Below are positions 25,893-34,857 of a stretch of 51,166 nucleotides of DNA, in pieces (position 1 is the stretch's first letter; the number at the start of each line of letters is the position of its first letter). Origin of the DNA: an uncultured Opitutaceae bacterium. GTDB lineage: Bacteria > Verrucomicrobiota > Verrucomicrobiia > Opitutales > Opitutaceae. The notes beneath the pieces were generated by a model, which had not been told where the DNA came from, searched no databases, and saw nothing but the letters and a program-made list of their open reading frames with translations. Position numbers and translations under genes: made by a program. The DNA is taken from positions 1 through 51,166 of the forward strand of contig CAIYUN010000022.1 of NCBI GenBank assembly GCA_903929355.1. Direction: 5' to 3'.

Positions 25893-27734
25893 TCAGCGGC
25901 GGTCCCGCAGCCAGGCCGTGACTTCGGCGAGCGGGCGGGTGTTGAGGACCGCCTCGCGTGTCAGCCAGCCCTTGCGCGCCACATTCAAGCCCGCGCGGAC
26001 ATACGCCAGGCCCGCGGTGTCATGGGCGTCGGGGTTGATCGCACACTGCAGGCCGCGCTCGGCGGCGCGGCGCCAGTGCCGCCAGTCCAGGTCGAGCCGC
26101 TGGGGATTCGCGTTCAGCTCAATCACAACGTGGTTCGCGATGGCTGCGTCGATGATCTTGCCCACGTTCACCCGGTAGCCCTCGCGACGCAGCAGGAGCC
26201 GGCCGGTCAGGTGGCCGAGCATGGTGACACGCGGATGCTCCAAGGCCCGGATGATGCGGGCGGTCATCACGTCCTCCTCCTGCGCAAAGGCGTTGTGGAC
26301 CGAGGCGACCACATAGTCCAGGGTGGCGAGGGTGGCGTCGTCGAAGTCGAGCCGGCCGTCCGGCAGAATATCGCACTCCGAGCCGGTGAAGATGTGGGTC
26401 GTGAATTTTCCGGACGCGTTCAGTGCGTGAATCTCGGCCGTCTGCGCGGCCAGCCGGCTTTCGTCCAGGCCGTTGGCCTGAAAACTCGATTTCGAGTGGT
26501 CGGCGATGCCGAGATATTCCCAGCCCAGCGCCTCCGCGGCGGCGACCATTTCAGCGAGGGTGTTGCGGCCGTCGCTCGCGGTGGTGTGGTTGTGAAACGC
26601 CCCGCGCAGATCGCCCGGCTCCACCAGGCGCGGCAGCTCCCCGACCTCGGCGGCCTCGATCTCACCGAGGCCCTCGCGCAGCTCCGGCGGGATATATTTC
26701 AGCCCCAACGCCGAAAAGAGCTCCGCCTCAGTTTGAATTGCGGATTGCGGATTGCGGACTGCGGATTGGCGGGCGGCAGAGTCGCTTTCGCCTGCGCCGG
26801 TTTTTGATTCCGTATTCCGCATTCCGCGTTCCGCAATCTGCGCAGCCTTTTCTTTCGCCGTGCCTTCGCCCGCCGCCGGCACCAGTCCCCACTCGGACAT
26901 GCTTAACCCGCGGGCGAGGGCCCGCTGGCGCATCTGCACGTTGTGGTCCTTTGAGCCGGTGAAATGGTGCAGGGCGAAGACAAACTGCTCCGCCGGCACG
27001 ATGCGCAGGTCGGCCTGCAGGCCGCCCTCGAACCGCACGCTCGCCTTGGTCTCGCCGCGCGCGGTCACCTCGCGCACGCCCGGCCGCGAGCAGAACCAAT
27101 CCATCACCGGCGCGATCTCGTGCGCCGCCACGAGAAAATCCAGGTCGCCCACCGTTTCCAGCCGGCGCCGGAGGCTCCCGGCCGACTCGGCGCGCGCGAC
27201 CTGGGGCAGCGCCCGCAACCCCGCGAGGATGGGCTCCGCCACCGTTTCGGCGTCCCACCAGAGGTGCCGCAGCCCGTAGGCCTCGCGGTTCCGGATGCCC
27301 TCCAGGATTTTTTGCTGCGATTTCTCCCCAAAGCCATCGAGGGTTGCCACCCGCCCGTCCGTGCAGGCCGCCGCCAGCTCCGCGAGCGTCTTCACGCCGA
27401 GCTTGGTGTGGAGCGCCCGGATCTTTTTGGAGCCGAGGCCGGGCACCTCCAGCATCGTGAGCAAGCCCGGTTCGACCGATCCCTTGAGCTGTTCCAGGAA
27501 TTCCAGCCGCCCCGTTGTGTGCAACTCCGCAATCTTTTGGGCCAGCGCATCGCCAATCCCCTTGATGGTCTTGAGCTGATGTTCCGCGATCAGGCGGACG
27601 AGCTGGTCCTCCTCGATGGACTCGAGGGTCCGCGCCCCCGCCTGGTAGGCGCGCACCTTGAACGGGTTTTCGCCCTTGAGCTCCAGCAGCGTGGCGATCT
27701 CGGTCAGTGTGTCGGCAATCTCGTTCTTTGTCAT
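25893..27734 (-). CDS. polX: DNA polymerase X family protein with PHP domain (PolX), 613 aa
   Basis: Order: an N-terminal helix-hairpin-helix domain ([20 protein letters not shown] to about 85), fingers and palm of family X polymerase with GDLDFLVAA (metal-binding Asp197 and Asp199), and a C-terminal PHP domain ([11 protein letters not shown] at about 379-389, [34 protein letters not shown]) that gives 3'-5' exonuclease or AP-endonuclease activity in bacterial PolX. It takes part in base-excision or break repair. Residues about 300-335, between palm and PHP, are encoded by a palindromic repeat and have no counterpart in the family (peptides GMRNTES and [13 protein letters not shown]). ATG 27734 begins the conserved [10 protein letters not shown]. 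Confidence 0.92.
   Translation of the reverse strand: MTKNEIADTLTEIATLLELKGENPFKVRAYQAGARTLESIEEDQLVRLIAEHQLKTIKGIGDALAQKIAELHTTGRLEFLEQLKGSVEPGLLTMLEVPGLGSKKIRALHTKLGVKTLAELAAACTDGRVATLDGFGEKSQQKILEGIRNREAYGLRHLWWDAETVAEPILAGLRALPQVARAESAGSLRRRLETVGDLDFLVAAHEIAPVMDWFCSRPGVREVTARGETKASVRFEGGLQADLRIVPAEQFVFALHHFTGSKDHNVQMRQRALARGLSMSEWGLVPAAGEGTAKEKAAQIAERGMRNTESKTGAGESDSAARQSAVRNPQSAIQTEAELFSALGLKYIPPELREGLGEIEAAEVGELPRLVEPGDLRGAFHNHTTASDGRNTLAEMVAAAEALGWEYLGIADHSKSSFQANGLDESRLAAQTAEIHALNASGKFTTHIFTGSECDILPDGRLDFDDATLATLDYVVASVHNAFAQEEDVMTARIIRALEHPRVTMLGHLTGRLLLRREGYRVNVGKIIDAAIANHVVIELNANPQRLDLDWRHWRRAAERGLQCAINPDAHDTAGLAYVRAGLNVARKGWLTREAVLNTRPLAEVTAWLRDRR
26730..26837. repeat. Palindromic ATTGCGG-word repeat inserted in frame in polX
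   Basis: The left side reads ATTGCGGATTGCGGATTGCG followed by GACTGCGGATT; the right side reads ATTCCGTATTCCGCATTCCG followed by CGTTCCGCAATC. The two sides are reverse complements in part (ATTGCGGA against TTCCGCAAT). It codes on the minus strand for the low-complexity linker of PolX without breaking the frame. Confidence 0.75.
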
Positions 27735-27857
27735 GGGCGAAAATCTGCCACGGATCTGAAGGAACACACGGAAAAATTACTTTGCCGACACCTGCGCCAC
27801 GGTGGTGGTCTTCGTTTGCCGCTTGACCCTTGGCCGGCAGTGCCACACTTGTGTCAC

Positions 27858-28166
27858 ATGGCCGCCACGCTCACCACCTCACTCCGGCTCGCCCCCGCCG
27901 CCAAGCGACGCCTGGCCGCCGCCGCCAAGCGCCACGGCGTCAGCACCCACAAGTTCATCCTCGACTCCGCCCTTGCCCGTGCCGCCGCCAAACCCGACGA
28001 CGACAAGCTCGCCCGCCTTGCCGCCCTCGTCGAGCAGATCCGCGGGGCCGTCGAGGATGAGCTCGACTATCGCTGCGCCGCCGCGCGCTGGGAAAAGCAC
28101 CTCAAGCACAAGACCAAGCTCTACACCGGCGAGGAGGTCTGGCGTGAACTGGGACTACCAGATTGA
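27858..28166 (+). CDS. RelB/ribbon-helix-helix-like antitoxin, 102 aa
   Basis: The N-terminal SLRLAPAAKRRLAAAAKRHGVSTHKFILDSAL looks like a ribbon-helix-helix DNA-binding region; an acidic, helical C-terminus follows (LARLAALVEQIRGAVEDELDY). The frame is open far upstream but ATG 27858 begins the conserved part. Its end overlaps by 23 bases the RelE-like toxin gene. A palindromic core ACACTTGTGT just before the ATG (27845-27854) may be its own operator. The pairing with the toxin is the main support. Confidence 0.7.
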   Translation: MAATLTTSLRLAPAAKRRLAAAAKRHGVSTHKFILDSALARAAAKPDDDKLARLAALVEQIRGAVEDELDYRCAAARWEKHLKHKTKLYTGEEVWRELGLPD

Positions 28167-28413
28167 GGACAGTGCCCGGCTCGACCTGCACCAGCTCGGC
28201 CCGGCCGCCGCCGTGGAGATCCGCCGATTTCTCAACGGTCGCGTGCGCGGCGCGAACGACCCTCGCCAGTTTGGCAAACCGCTGCGCGGCCCGCTGCACG
28301 GCCTCTGGCGTTACCGCGTGCGCGACTGGCGCATCCTTTGCCGGCTGGAGGACTCCCGCCTGATCGTCATGGTTGTGCAGGTCGCCCACCGCTCCACGGC
28401 CTACGACGGCTGA
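28144..28413 (+). CDS. RelE/StbE-family toxin, 89 aa, GTG start
   Basis: The protein starts (V/M)NWDYQIEDSARLDLHQL and contains NDPRQFGKPLRGPLHGLWRY, RVRDWRILCRLEDSRLIVMV and QVAHRSTAYDG, the clear pattern of the RelE superfamily (mRNA interferase fold). The GTG at 28144 is the first start that gives the full domain, and it lies inside the antitoxin gene, so translation is probably coupled. The expected target is ribosome-bound mRNA. Confidence 0.8.
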   Translation: MNWDYQIEDSARLDLHQLGPAAAVEIRRFLNGRVRGANDPRQFGKPLRGPLHGLWRYRVRDWRILCRLEDSRLIVMVVQVAHRSTAYDG

Positions 28414-28434
28414 AAAGCCCCCCGTGTTATTCCC

Positions 28435-28842
28435 ATGCCCTTCTCCCACTTTCGCACCGTCCGCTTTGCCGACACCGACGCCGCCGGCGTGGTCTTCTTT
28501 GCCAACTACCTTGCCATCTGCCACGAGGCCTACGAGGAGGCCCTCGCGGTCGCAGGCCTCGATCTGAAGTCCTTCTTTGCCGCCCATGCCGTCGTCGTTC
28601 CGATCGCGCGCAGCGAGGCCGCCTATCTCCGGCCGCTCCATCCCGGCGACAAGCTTCGGGTCGTCGTCACCCCCGCGGCGCTCACCGCCGACAGCTTTGC
28701 GCTGAGTTTCGAGATCTTTCGCGTCGGCCCGCCCGAGAAGCTCGCCGCCCGCGCCCGCACCGAGCATGTCTGCATCGCCGCCGCCACCCGCCAGCGCCTG
28801 CCGTTGCCGCCGGTGCTCGCCGCCTGGGTCAACGCCGGCTGA
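28435..28842 (+). CDS. Acyl-CoA thioesterase, YbgC/4HBT hotdog family (DHNA-CoA hydrolase candidate), 135 aa
   Basis: The hotdog motif RTVRFADTDAAGVVFFANYLAICHEAYEEAL contains the catalytic Asp of 4-hydroxybenzoyl-CoA thioesterases, and the rest of the fold fits (YLRPLHPGDKLRVVV). Its neighbours menE and menC suggest it hydrolyses 1,4-dihydroxy-2-naphthoyl-CoA in menaquinone synthesis (the MenI step). It converges with menE. ATG 28435 is the only good start. Confidence 0.82.
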   Translation: MPFSHFRTVRFADTDAAGVVFFANYLAICHEAYEEALAVAGLDLKSFFAAHAVVVPIARSEAAYLRPLHPGDKLRVVVTPAALTADSFALSFEIFRVGPPEKLAARARTEHVCIAAATRQRLPLPPVLAAWVNAG

Positions 28843-28884
28843 GCATTACCCTGTGCGCCACTTCGCAGCGGTCACCCCAGGGCC

Positions 28885-30138
28885 TTACCGATCGCCGGCC
28901 ATGCGCACAAGCTGGCTGCGGTCAATTTTCCCCGCCGTGCTCCGTGGCCAGGCCGCCAGCGCCACCAGCCGCTTCGGACGCTTGAAAGCCGCGATTTGCT
29001 CCAAAGCGGCTGTCACCCGGACCTGATCGGGCTCCTTGGCACCCGCTGGGTAACACGCCACCACCCTGTGCCCCCAGTCCGAGTCCGGGATCCCGACCAC
29101 CGCCACGTCGTCAAACTCGCCCGTGGCCCGCAACACCGCCTCCACCTCGGCTGGATCCACCTTTTCGCCCCCGGTGACAATCAGCGCATCATTTCGCCCG
29201 AGCACGTGCAGGCTGCCGCTTTCATCCACCCTCCCCCGGTCGTCTGTCACCCATGAGCCGGGCTCCCTCAGGTGTGGCCAATAGCCACGGAACAATGATT
29301 CCCCCTCCACGAGGAGGGCATCCCCGACCTGCACGGTGATTCGCGCATGCGGCAGCGCCGAACCGCAGCCCCGGCGACCGGCCAGGAATTCACCGGGTCG
29401 CAGCGCCGCCACCGCCGCCGCAGTCTCGGTCGAGCCGAAGGTGGGCGCCAGCGGCACCCCGGCCCGCGCGGCCTGGTCGGCCAACTCCGGCCACAGCGGG
29501 CCCCCGCCGACGAGCACCGCGCGAAAGCCGCGCAGCCATGCCACCGCCGCCGGTTGCGCCAAGAGGCGTTGCAGTTGCGTCGGTACCAGTGAAAGAAACC
29601 AGCCATCCGGCCGCTCTGGCCGCACGGGCATACCACCCGCCTCAAGCGCCTTCCAATCCAAGTCCAAATAAACGCCGCCGGTCATCACGCACCGCAACCA
29701 TCCCATCAATCCGCCCACATGGTGCAGCGGCAGCACGCCCACGGCGTTTACCCGCTCCACGGAAAAATGGCGCGCAAAGCCGCGCACCGCGGCGTGCAAC
29801 GTGTCTTGGTCGTGTCGCGCCAGCTTGAGTTGGCCGGAGGATCCGCCGGTTGGAATGCACAGCCAGCCGGAGGCGATTTTTGATTTTTGATTTTGGATTT
29901 CGGATTGGGTCAGAAGCTTGAACTGCGCGCGCTCCGTCTCACTCCACTGCGGGTTGGCGAGGAACACCGTGCCGCCGGACGCCACCGCTTCGACAAACGC
30001 CTCGCGCCACCGCTTTGGCGCGCGCTCCTCGACGATGACCACATCGCCACCCGCCTGCGTCGCTTCTCTGTAGGCCAGGTCGTTGACCTGGCTGATCTGG
30101 GCCGCGCCCAGCAGCCGGGCTAGCTGAGTGCGTTCCAT
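28885..30138 (-). CDS. menE: o-Succinylbenzoate-CoA ligase (MenE-like, ANL family), 417 aa
   Basis: The adenylation domain shows the P-loop IPTGGSSGQLKLARHD, GVLPLHHVGGLMGWLR, PTFGSTETAAAVA, TDDRGRVDESGSLHVLGR and the C-terminal GGEKVDPAEVEAVLRA; the last lysine region is KRPKRLVALAAWPRSTAGKID. It activates o-succinylbenzoate with ATP and joins it to CoA in the classical men pathway. It is somewhat shorter than typical MenE. Residues about 76-90 (containing SEIQNQKSKI) come from a short tandem repeat inserted just before the P-loop. ATG 30138 starts MERTQLARLL and overlaps the menC stop by 19 bases. Confidence 0.85.
   Translation of the reverse strand: MERTQLARLLGAAQISQVNDLAYREATQAGGDVVIVEERAPKRWREAFVEAVASGGTVFLANPQWSETERAQFKLLTQSEIQNQKSKIASGWLCIPTGGSSGQLKLARHDQDTLHAAVRGFARHFSVERVNAVGVLPLHHVGGLMGWLRCVMTGGVYLDLDWKALEAGGMPVRPERPDGWFLSLVPTQLQRLLAQPAAVAWLRGFRAVLVGGGPLWPELADQAARAGVPLAPTFGSTETAAAVAALRPGEFLAGRRGCGSALPHARITVQVGDALLVEGESLFRGYWPHLREPGSWVTDDRGRVDESGSLHVLGRNDALIVTGGEKVDPAEVEAVLRATGEFDDVAVVGIPDSDWGHRVVACYPAGAKEPDQVRVTAALEQIAAFKRPKRLVALAAWPRSTAGKIDRSQLVRMAGDR
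29869..29913. repeat. Tandem TTTTTGA-word repeat inserted in frame in menE
   Basis: The plus strand reads GATTTTTGATTTTTGATTTT, then GGATTTCGGATTGGG: near-copies of an ATTTTTG word at about 7-bp spacing. On the minus strand it encodes SEIQNQKSKI inside MenE, just before the ATP-binding loop. Only one arm is seen; no matching second arm lies near. Confidence 0.6.
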
Positions 30139-31250
30139 GCGGCCTCCACGTTGATTCGCTCCACGTCCCGGTGCCACAGAAACGGCGCCAACGCCGGTCC
30201 GTCAAACCGGCCGTCCTGAAACAGCGGCCAGACCCCAAAGCCCAGCGCCCGTTGGTTCTTATCCCAGGCAAACGCCACCCGCAGCGCCGCCCTGGCGCCC
30301 ACCGCCGTCTCCAGTGCCGACGAAAACACCACGTCCGCCTTCGCCGCCCGTAGCTGCGCGAGCGTCTCCGCCCCGACCAGTAGACTCGGCTTGATCACCC
30401 ACACTCCGTGCCATCCGGCGGCCAGCCACCGCTCCACGTCACCCGTTCCCGCCAGTGACTCGTCCAACGCGAGCGGCGTCGGATAATCTTCCGCGAGCCC
30501 ACACAGCAAATCTTCCGTGCGCCCCTGCAGGGCCGTGCCCTGCGAAGCCTCGGCGAAGCAGGGCTGCTCCACAAACTCCACCGGCCGCTCCGCGCACCGC
30601 TCCAGCCAGCGCTCCGCCGCACGACGGTCCCACGCTCCATTGGCATCAAGCCGCAGCCGAGCCCCGCCCGGCAGCTCCGCGCAGAGGTCGTCAAGCAGCG
30701 GCAGTTCCTCGCCCACGGGGGCGACGCCCACCTTCCATTTGAAGGTACGGAACCCAGCCTCGGCCAGCGGTGCAATTCTCGCCAACGCGCCGCGGCCGGC
30801 CGGCAGCAGGGCGGCCACCGGGAGAAACTCGGGTATGCTGTCGGCCAGCTCGCTGAGCTGGCTCCGATTTTCCTCTGCTCCGTTTGCAGTCGCCAGGTCA
30901 CCGACCCGGCCGACCGTGGCGTCGAGCCGCCGGAAATCCACCAGCGCGCACTCCAGTGCAAATCCCGCGCACCCACCCTGCCCCACCACCTCCGCCAGTT
31001 CGTCGGCCAGCACCTTTCGCGCGCCCGTCGACTGATCCGCCGAACCCAGCCCGCGCAACAACTGCTCCGCGTCGTCCGCCGTGCCGCCGCCAAATCCCGG
31101 CACGGGCGCCGCCTCGCCGTACTCCGCCCGCCCCGCCTCATTCTCCAGCCGGAGCATGACCCCCTCGCGCACCGTCATGATCCCATGCGCAGTCCGCACC
31201 GCCTCGCGCAACGGCAGCGAGTAACGACGGATTTGGAGGAGATGACTCAC
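30120..31250 (-). CDS. menC: o-Succinylbenzoate synthase (MenC, enolase superfamily), 376 aa
   Basis: Enolase-superfamily sites are present: the catalytic lysines in FKWKVG (Lys171, Lys173), metal ligands Asp202 (LRLDANGAW), Glu228 (FVEQP) and Asp263 (LALDESL), and the final lysine in WVIKPSLL. The enzyme dehydrates SHCHC to o-succinylbenzoate in menaquinone synthesis. Residues 231-243 (CFAEASQGTALQG), straight after Glu228-Gln-Pro, are encoded by a palindromic GC-rich repeat and are unlike other MenC proteins. It overlaps menE downstream by 19 bases and diverges from guaB. Confidence 0.88.
   Translation of the reverse strand: MSHLLQIRRYSLPLREAVRTAHGIMTVREGVMLRLENEAGRAEYGEAAPVPGFGGGTADDAEQLLRGLGSADQSTGARKVLADELAEVVGQGGCAGFALECALVDFRRLDATVGRVGDLATANGAEENRSQLSELADSIPEFLPVAALLPAGRGALARIAPLAEAGFRTFKWKVGVAPVGEELPLLDDLCAELPGGARLRLDANGAWDRRAAERWLERCAERPVEFVEQPCFAEASQGTALQGRTEDLLCGLAEDYPTPLALDESLAGTGDVERWLAAGWHGVWVIKPSLLVGAETLAQLRAAKADVVFSSALETAVGARAALRVAFAWDKNQRALGFGVWPLFQDGRFDGPALAPFLWHRDVERINVEAAWNALS
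30522..30560. repeat. Palindromic CCCTGC/GCAGGG repeat inserted in frame in menC
   Basis: CCCTGCGAAGCCTCGGCGAA and then GCAGGG: CCCTGC pairs with GCAGGG, and CGAAG occurs twice inside. A further CCCTGC lies just to its left. On the minus strand it encodes the peptide CFAEASQGTALQG in MenC. I recall peptides like this from other genomes as products of a repeat, but cannot check it here. Confidence 0.5.
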
Positions 31251-31405
31251 GGCGTCACATCAACCGACCCGCACGGTCCACGCAAGCCGCGCGCGTTGGG
31301 GCAACCTGCGAGGAAAGCCGTGTTAACCGGACGCAACACGGCCAGACGGTCTGACTCTTTCCCAACTTTCCATTTGCCCTTTTGACCCGCGCCCTTATTT
31401 CGTTT

Positions 31406-33025
31406 ATGGCAACCATGACCAAGGCTGCCCTCTCCCCGACCAGAAAAAAACCCCGACCGGCTGCCGGCTCGCCCATGCAGGCCGACGCCGAGTTTTATCT
31501 TCCCGCCGCCGAGTTCTTTCGCGCCAGCCTGCCATCCGCGCTCACCTTTGACGACGTCACGCTGGCCACGCTCTATTCGGATATCCTCCCCAAAGATGCC
31601 GACACCTCCACGGCCATCTCGGACTCCCTCCGGCTCTCGATCCCCATCATCTCTTCCGACATGGACACGGTCACGGAGTCGCGCATGGCCATCGCCATGG
31701 CGCTCAATGGCGGCCTTGGCCTCATCCATTACAACCTGCCCGCCAAGGACCAAGTCAAGGAGGTCGCCCGCGTCAAACACCACATCCATGGCCTCATCCA
31801 GGACCCCATCACCGTCGCGCCCGGACAGCTCGTCGGTGACGTCCTCGCGTTGATCGAGGAAAAGCGGTACGAGTTCCGCACGTTCCCGGTGATTGACGAG
31901 GCGGGAAAATTGGTCGGCCTTCTGCCCGGCAGCACCGTGCGCGACCGCTATAAGACCAAGAAAGTCGCGGAAGCGATGGTGCCGCGGGGAGAGATCCTCA
32001 CCGTGCATGAACGCACGCTGAAACCCGACCCCATCCGCGCCGCCGACGCTTTTTTCACCAAGCATGTCGGCATCCACAAAATGCTGGTCGTTGACGACCA
32101 TGACCATCTGCGCGGGCTGGTGACGTTTTCTGACGTGGACCGCATCATGGTCGAGTCCCGGTCGCGCCGCAAACCGGCCCGCGACGGGGAATTCCGCCTC
32201 GTCGTCGGGGCCGCCCTCGCCCCGGTGCGCCGGCCGGACGGGACGCTCGACCGCGACCGCATCATCGCCCATGTGGGCCAGCTCGTCGAGGAGACCATTG
32301 ACTGCGTCGCCGTCTCCACCGCCCATGGTCACACCGCCGGCGTGGGCGACATGGTGCGATTGGTGCATGAGGCCTTTCCGTCGCTCACCATCATCGCCGG
32401 CAATGTGACCAGCGCCGAGGGGGTGGCCTATCTCGCGCGCTGCGGCGCCCAGGCCATCAAGATTGGCCAGGGGCCTGGCTCCATCTGTACCACTCGGATC
32501 GTCGCCGGCGTGGGAATTCCGCAGCTCACCGCCCTCCACCTCGCCGGCCGCGGCGCCGCCCGGGCGGGCGTGAAAATCATCGCCGATGGCGGCATCGCCA
32601 AGTCCGGCGACTTGGTGAAGGCTCTCACGCTGGCCGACGCCGTGATCCTCGGCAGCCTGCTGGCCGGCTGCCGCGAGGCGCCAGGGGAAATCATGGAGAT
32701 CAACGGCAAGGTCTATAAACAATACCGGGGCATGGGTTCTGTGACGGCCATGAAGGCCGGCAGCGCTGCCCGTTACGGGCAGGACAAGACCGATTCCTCC
32801 CGCAAGCTCACCGCCGAGGGCATCGAGGCGCTCAAGGAGGTCAGCGGCTCGGCCGACGAGGTGCTGGGCAGCCTGATTGGCGGCCTGCAAAGCGGCATGG
32901 GCTATCTCGGAGCGAAAAATCTGGGCGAACTACGTACCCAAGCCCGCTATATCCGGGTGACACCGGCCGGACAGCGTGAGGCCGCCCCGCACGACGTGGT
33001 CGAGATCAAGGCGCAGAAGACGTAA
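31406..33025 (+). CDS. guaB: IMP dehydrogenase, 539 aa
   Basis: It catalyses the NAD-dependent step from IMP to XMP in GMP synthesis. Visible are LTFDDVTL and [22 protein letters not shown] near the start, two CBS motifs (about 110-230: [15 protein letters not shown], and [21 protein letters not shown]), the catalytic loop [11 protein letters not shown] with the Cys, [13 protein letters not shown], and the flap [21 protein letters not shown] with the Arg-Tyr pair. The segment after KLTAEGIE lacks the usual VxYKG but the rest is intact. ATG 31406 and ATG 31415 are both possible starts; about 35 poorly conserved residues precede the domain. Confidence 0.93.
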   Translation: MATMTKAALSPTRKKPRPAAGSPMQADAEFYLPAAEFFRASLPSALTFDDVTLATLYSDILPKDADTSTAISDSLRLSIPIISSDMDTVTESRMAIAMALNGGLGLIHYNLPAKDQVKEVARVKHHIHGLIQDPITVAPGQLVGDVLALIEEKRYEFRTFPVIDEAGKLVGLLPGSTVRDRYKTKKVAEAMVPRGEILTVHERTLKPDPIRAADAFFTKHVGIHKMLVVDDHDHLRGLVTFSDVDRIMVESRSRRKPARDGEFRLVVGAALAPVRRPDGTLDRDRIIAHVGQLVEETIDCVAVSTAHGHTAGVGDMVRLVHEAFPSLTIIAGNVTSAEGVAYLARCGAQAIKIGQGPGSICTTRIVAGVGIPQLTALHLAGRGAARAGVKIIADGGIAKSGDLVKALTLADAVILGSLLAGCREAPGEIMEINGKVYKQYRGMGSVTAMKAGSAARYGQDKTDSSRKLTAEGIEALKEVSGSADEVLGSLIGGLQSGMGYLGAKNLGELRTQARYIRVTPAGQREAAPHDVVEIKAQKT

Positions 33026-33056
33026 GAGGGCGAATGGACCGGCCGCCCCTCCTCGC

Positions 33057-33287
33057 TCAGACCTTCTCCACGAGGCCGCCCTTGATGGCCTTGACCGAGA
33101 CCCACACGCGCTTGGTGCCGCCGTTGGCGGTGCGGATGCGGATCTTCTGGAGGTTCGGACGGAACTTGCGCTTCGTGATGCTCGTCACGTGCGTGCCGAT
33201 GCCCCCGCTCTTCTTCGACTGACCCTTGCGGTTGATGATCGAGCCCTTGACGGGGCGGCGACCGGTGATGGCACAGATTCTGGGCAT
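33057..33287 (-). CDS. rpmB: 50S ribosomal protein L28, 76 aa
   Basis: The sequence MPRICAITGRRPVKGSIINR is the L28 opening, followed by KSGGIGTHVTSITKRKFRPNLQ and the C-terminal TKRVWVSVKAIKGGLVEKV. Length is normal. ATG 33287 is used since it begins the conserved MPRICAITG. It converges with guaB. It contains a single cysteine and no zinc-ribbon pair. Confidence 0.95.
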   Translation of the reverse strand: MPRICAITGRRPVKGSIINRKGQSKKSGGIGTHVTSITKRKFRPNLQKIRIRTANGGTKRVWVSVKAIKGGLVEKV

Positions 33288-33592
33288 GATGGTTTGGGAG
33301 TTGGTTAAAGGTTGAACGTAAAGGACGGCGGACCGGCGAAGCAAGGGTAAATTCAACGGGGCCCGAATTTGTCACAGCGATTCCCGAAGGAATGAATTTC
33401 TAGACCTTTAACCACTTATGCACACTCATCTGCACTGATCCGATCCTCAGAATCAGTGTTCATCAGTGTCCATCAGTGGTTCAAATCTGACCGTTCGAAA
33501 ATGTTTTCATCCTGGTTTCTCAAGAGTGTTTTTCCCTTTCATCATCATTGGTCTATGACCATACATGAATCAGCACTGAGCAGGAGGGTGCC
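33288..33592. other. Intergenic region upstream of rpmB; repeat but no gene
   Basis: This 305-bp stretch holds the rpmB upstream region and, at 33407-33485, a palindromic CACTGAT-word repeat. The part 33486-33592 is relatively AT-rich and shows no coding frame I can support. Confidence 0.5.
33407..33485. repeat. Palindromic CACTGAT-word repeat (second copy of the 14474 family)
   Basis: The left arm is TTTAACCACTTATGCACACT and on through CATCTGCACTGATC; the right arm is ATCAGTGTTCATCAGTGTCC followed by ATCAGTGGTTCAAA. Both arms have three CACTGAT-like words at 12-bp spacing and pair over about 35 bp. The outer ends TTTAACCAC and GTGGTTcAAA equal those of the copy at 14474, while the word differs by one base (CACTAAT). 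Confidence 0.75.
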
Positions 33593-34687
33593 TTACTCCG
33601 CGATCTTGAAATCCGCCAGCTTCCAACGGGCCTTCCGGCACTCGACGGCGATCTCGTTGAAGGCGTTGATCTCGGCCTCGGAGAAGAGCAGGCCGCCGTT
33701 TTTCGCCGACCGCGCGGCCGCCTGGGCCTCGATCTGGCCTGGCAGCATGCAGTTCTCATTGCCGTGCCCGAGGATGTCGGCGAGGACCGCCTTCACGTTC
33801 TCTGATTGGGTGCGCCCTTTGGCAAAGGCGCCGGCGTTCATCGCGTCGGGATGCCAGACTTGGAAGAAGAACGCGCAGGTGCCCTTGTCGTCGCCGACTT
33901 GATCCCAGCGGTTGCGGAGCGTGGGCAGCGAGCCGCCGATAAACGCGGCGACGATCTCGTTCATCAGCGAGAGACCGTAGCCTTTGTGCGCGCCAAAGGG
34001 AAGGAGCGACACGGCCTTGGCCGGGTCGGTGGTGGGGGTGCCGTTTTCATCCACCGCGGCACCGGGCGGGAGCTGCTTGCCTTCGCGTTCGAGCTGCTGG
34101 ACCCGGCCTTTGGCGATGACGCTGGTGGCCCAGTCGATCACGATGGGATAGCCGATGGCGTCGGTCGTGGGGAAGCCCCAGGAGTGCGGGTTGGTGCCGA
34201 GGGTCGGGTACTTGCCGCCAAAGGGCACCACCTCGGCCAGCGCGGCAGTGCAATTGGTGTAGGCGATGTAACCGCGCCGGGCGGCATCCATCACGTAGCC
34301 GCCGCCCCAGAGATAGTGAAAGGCGTTGTCCACGGAGACCATGCCGACGCCATAACGGTCGGCGAGCTTGATGGCGGCCTCGATGGCGGCGTAGCCGGTG
34401 GACTGCCCGAGCTTGCGGTTGGCGTTCCAGACCTGGGCGCCGCGGAAGCGGGTCTTGATCTTCTCGATTTTGGCCCGGGGCTGGCAGCCACCGGCACCGC
34501 TGCCAAAGAGATGGTCAAGATGGAGCGCTTTGAGGCCGTTGTGGGTGCGGATGCCGTGCCGGGTGGCCTCGGCGCAGAACCGGGCGCCATCGAGGGCTTC
34601 GGCGGGCGAGTAGCCCCGGTGCCGGTAGGCGGCGGCGACGAGGGCGTTGTGCTGGGCTTCGGGAACGACGTGGAAGATTTCGGACAT
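33593..34687 (-). CDS. Malate/L-lactate dehydrogenase family (LDH2/YiaK/YlbC-like) NAD(P)-dependent oxidoreductase, 364 aa
   Basis: The family is recognised by GIRTHNGLKALHLDHLF, DNAFHYLWGGGYVMDAARRG, YTNCTAALAEVVPFGG, LGTNPHSWGFPT, DWATSVIAKGRV, and PFGAHKGYGLSLMNEIV. This non-Rossmann family reduces 2-oxoacids (malate, 2,3-diketo-L-gulonate, ureidoglycolate and others); the substrate is unknown. The family length is about 350, so it is complete. It lies downstream of a D-2-hydroxyacid dehydrogenase gene on the same strand with 158 bp between, so a joint hydroxyacid pathway is likely. Confidence 0.88.
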   Translation of the reverse strand: MSEIFHVVPEAQHNALVAAAYRHRGYSPAEALDGARFCAEATRHGIRTHNGLKALHLDHLFGSGAGGCQPRAKIEKIKTRFRGAQVWNANRKLGQSTGYAAIEAAIKLADRYGVGMVSVDNAFHYLWGGGYVMDAARRGYIAYTNCTAALAEVVPFGGKYPTLGTNPHSWGFPTTDAIGYPIVIDWATSVIAKGRVQQLEREGKQLPPGAAVDENGTPTTDPAKAVSLLPFGAHKGYGLSLMNEIVAAFIGGSLPTLRNRWDQVGDDKGTCAFFFQVWHPDAMNAGAFAKGRTQSENVKAVLADILGHGNENCMLPGQIEAQAAARSAKNGGLLFSEAEINAFNEIAVECRKARWKLADFKIAE

Positions 34688-34703
34688 GGGGGAAGGGGGA
34701 GAG

Positions 34704-34857
34704 ATTGATTATTGGTTATTGGTTAACGCTTATCTGGTAATTTTCAGAAAATGAAGAGGTTGTTTGACGCGCGCAGCCACACGAAGGCCGCTGGTGCGGC
34801 GCGAGGCGGTCTGGACAATTGCCAATGAGAAATAAGCAACAACCATTAACCAATTTT
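34704..34857. repeat. Palindromic ATTGGTT-word repeat between two dehydrogenase genes
   Basis: The left arm reads TTGATTATTGGTTATTGGTT; the right arm reads AGCAACAACCATTAACCAAT, whose complement has ATTGGTTAATGGTTGTTG. About 85 bp lie between. The right arm supplies the stop codon of the dehydrogenase at 34846 (its last codons are AAA ATT GGT TAA). The left arm is just upstream of the LDH2-like start. Confidence 0.65.
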
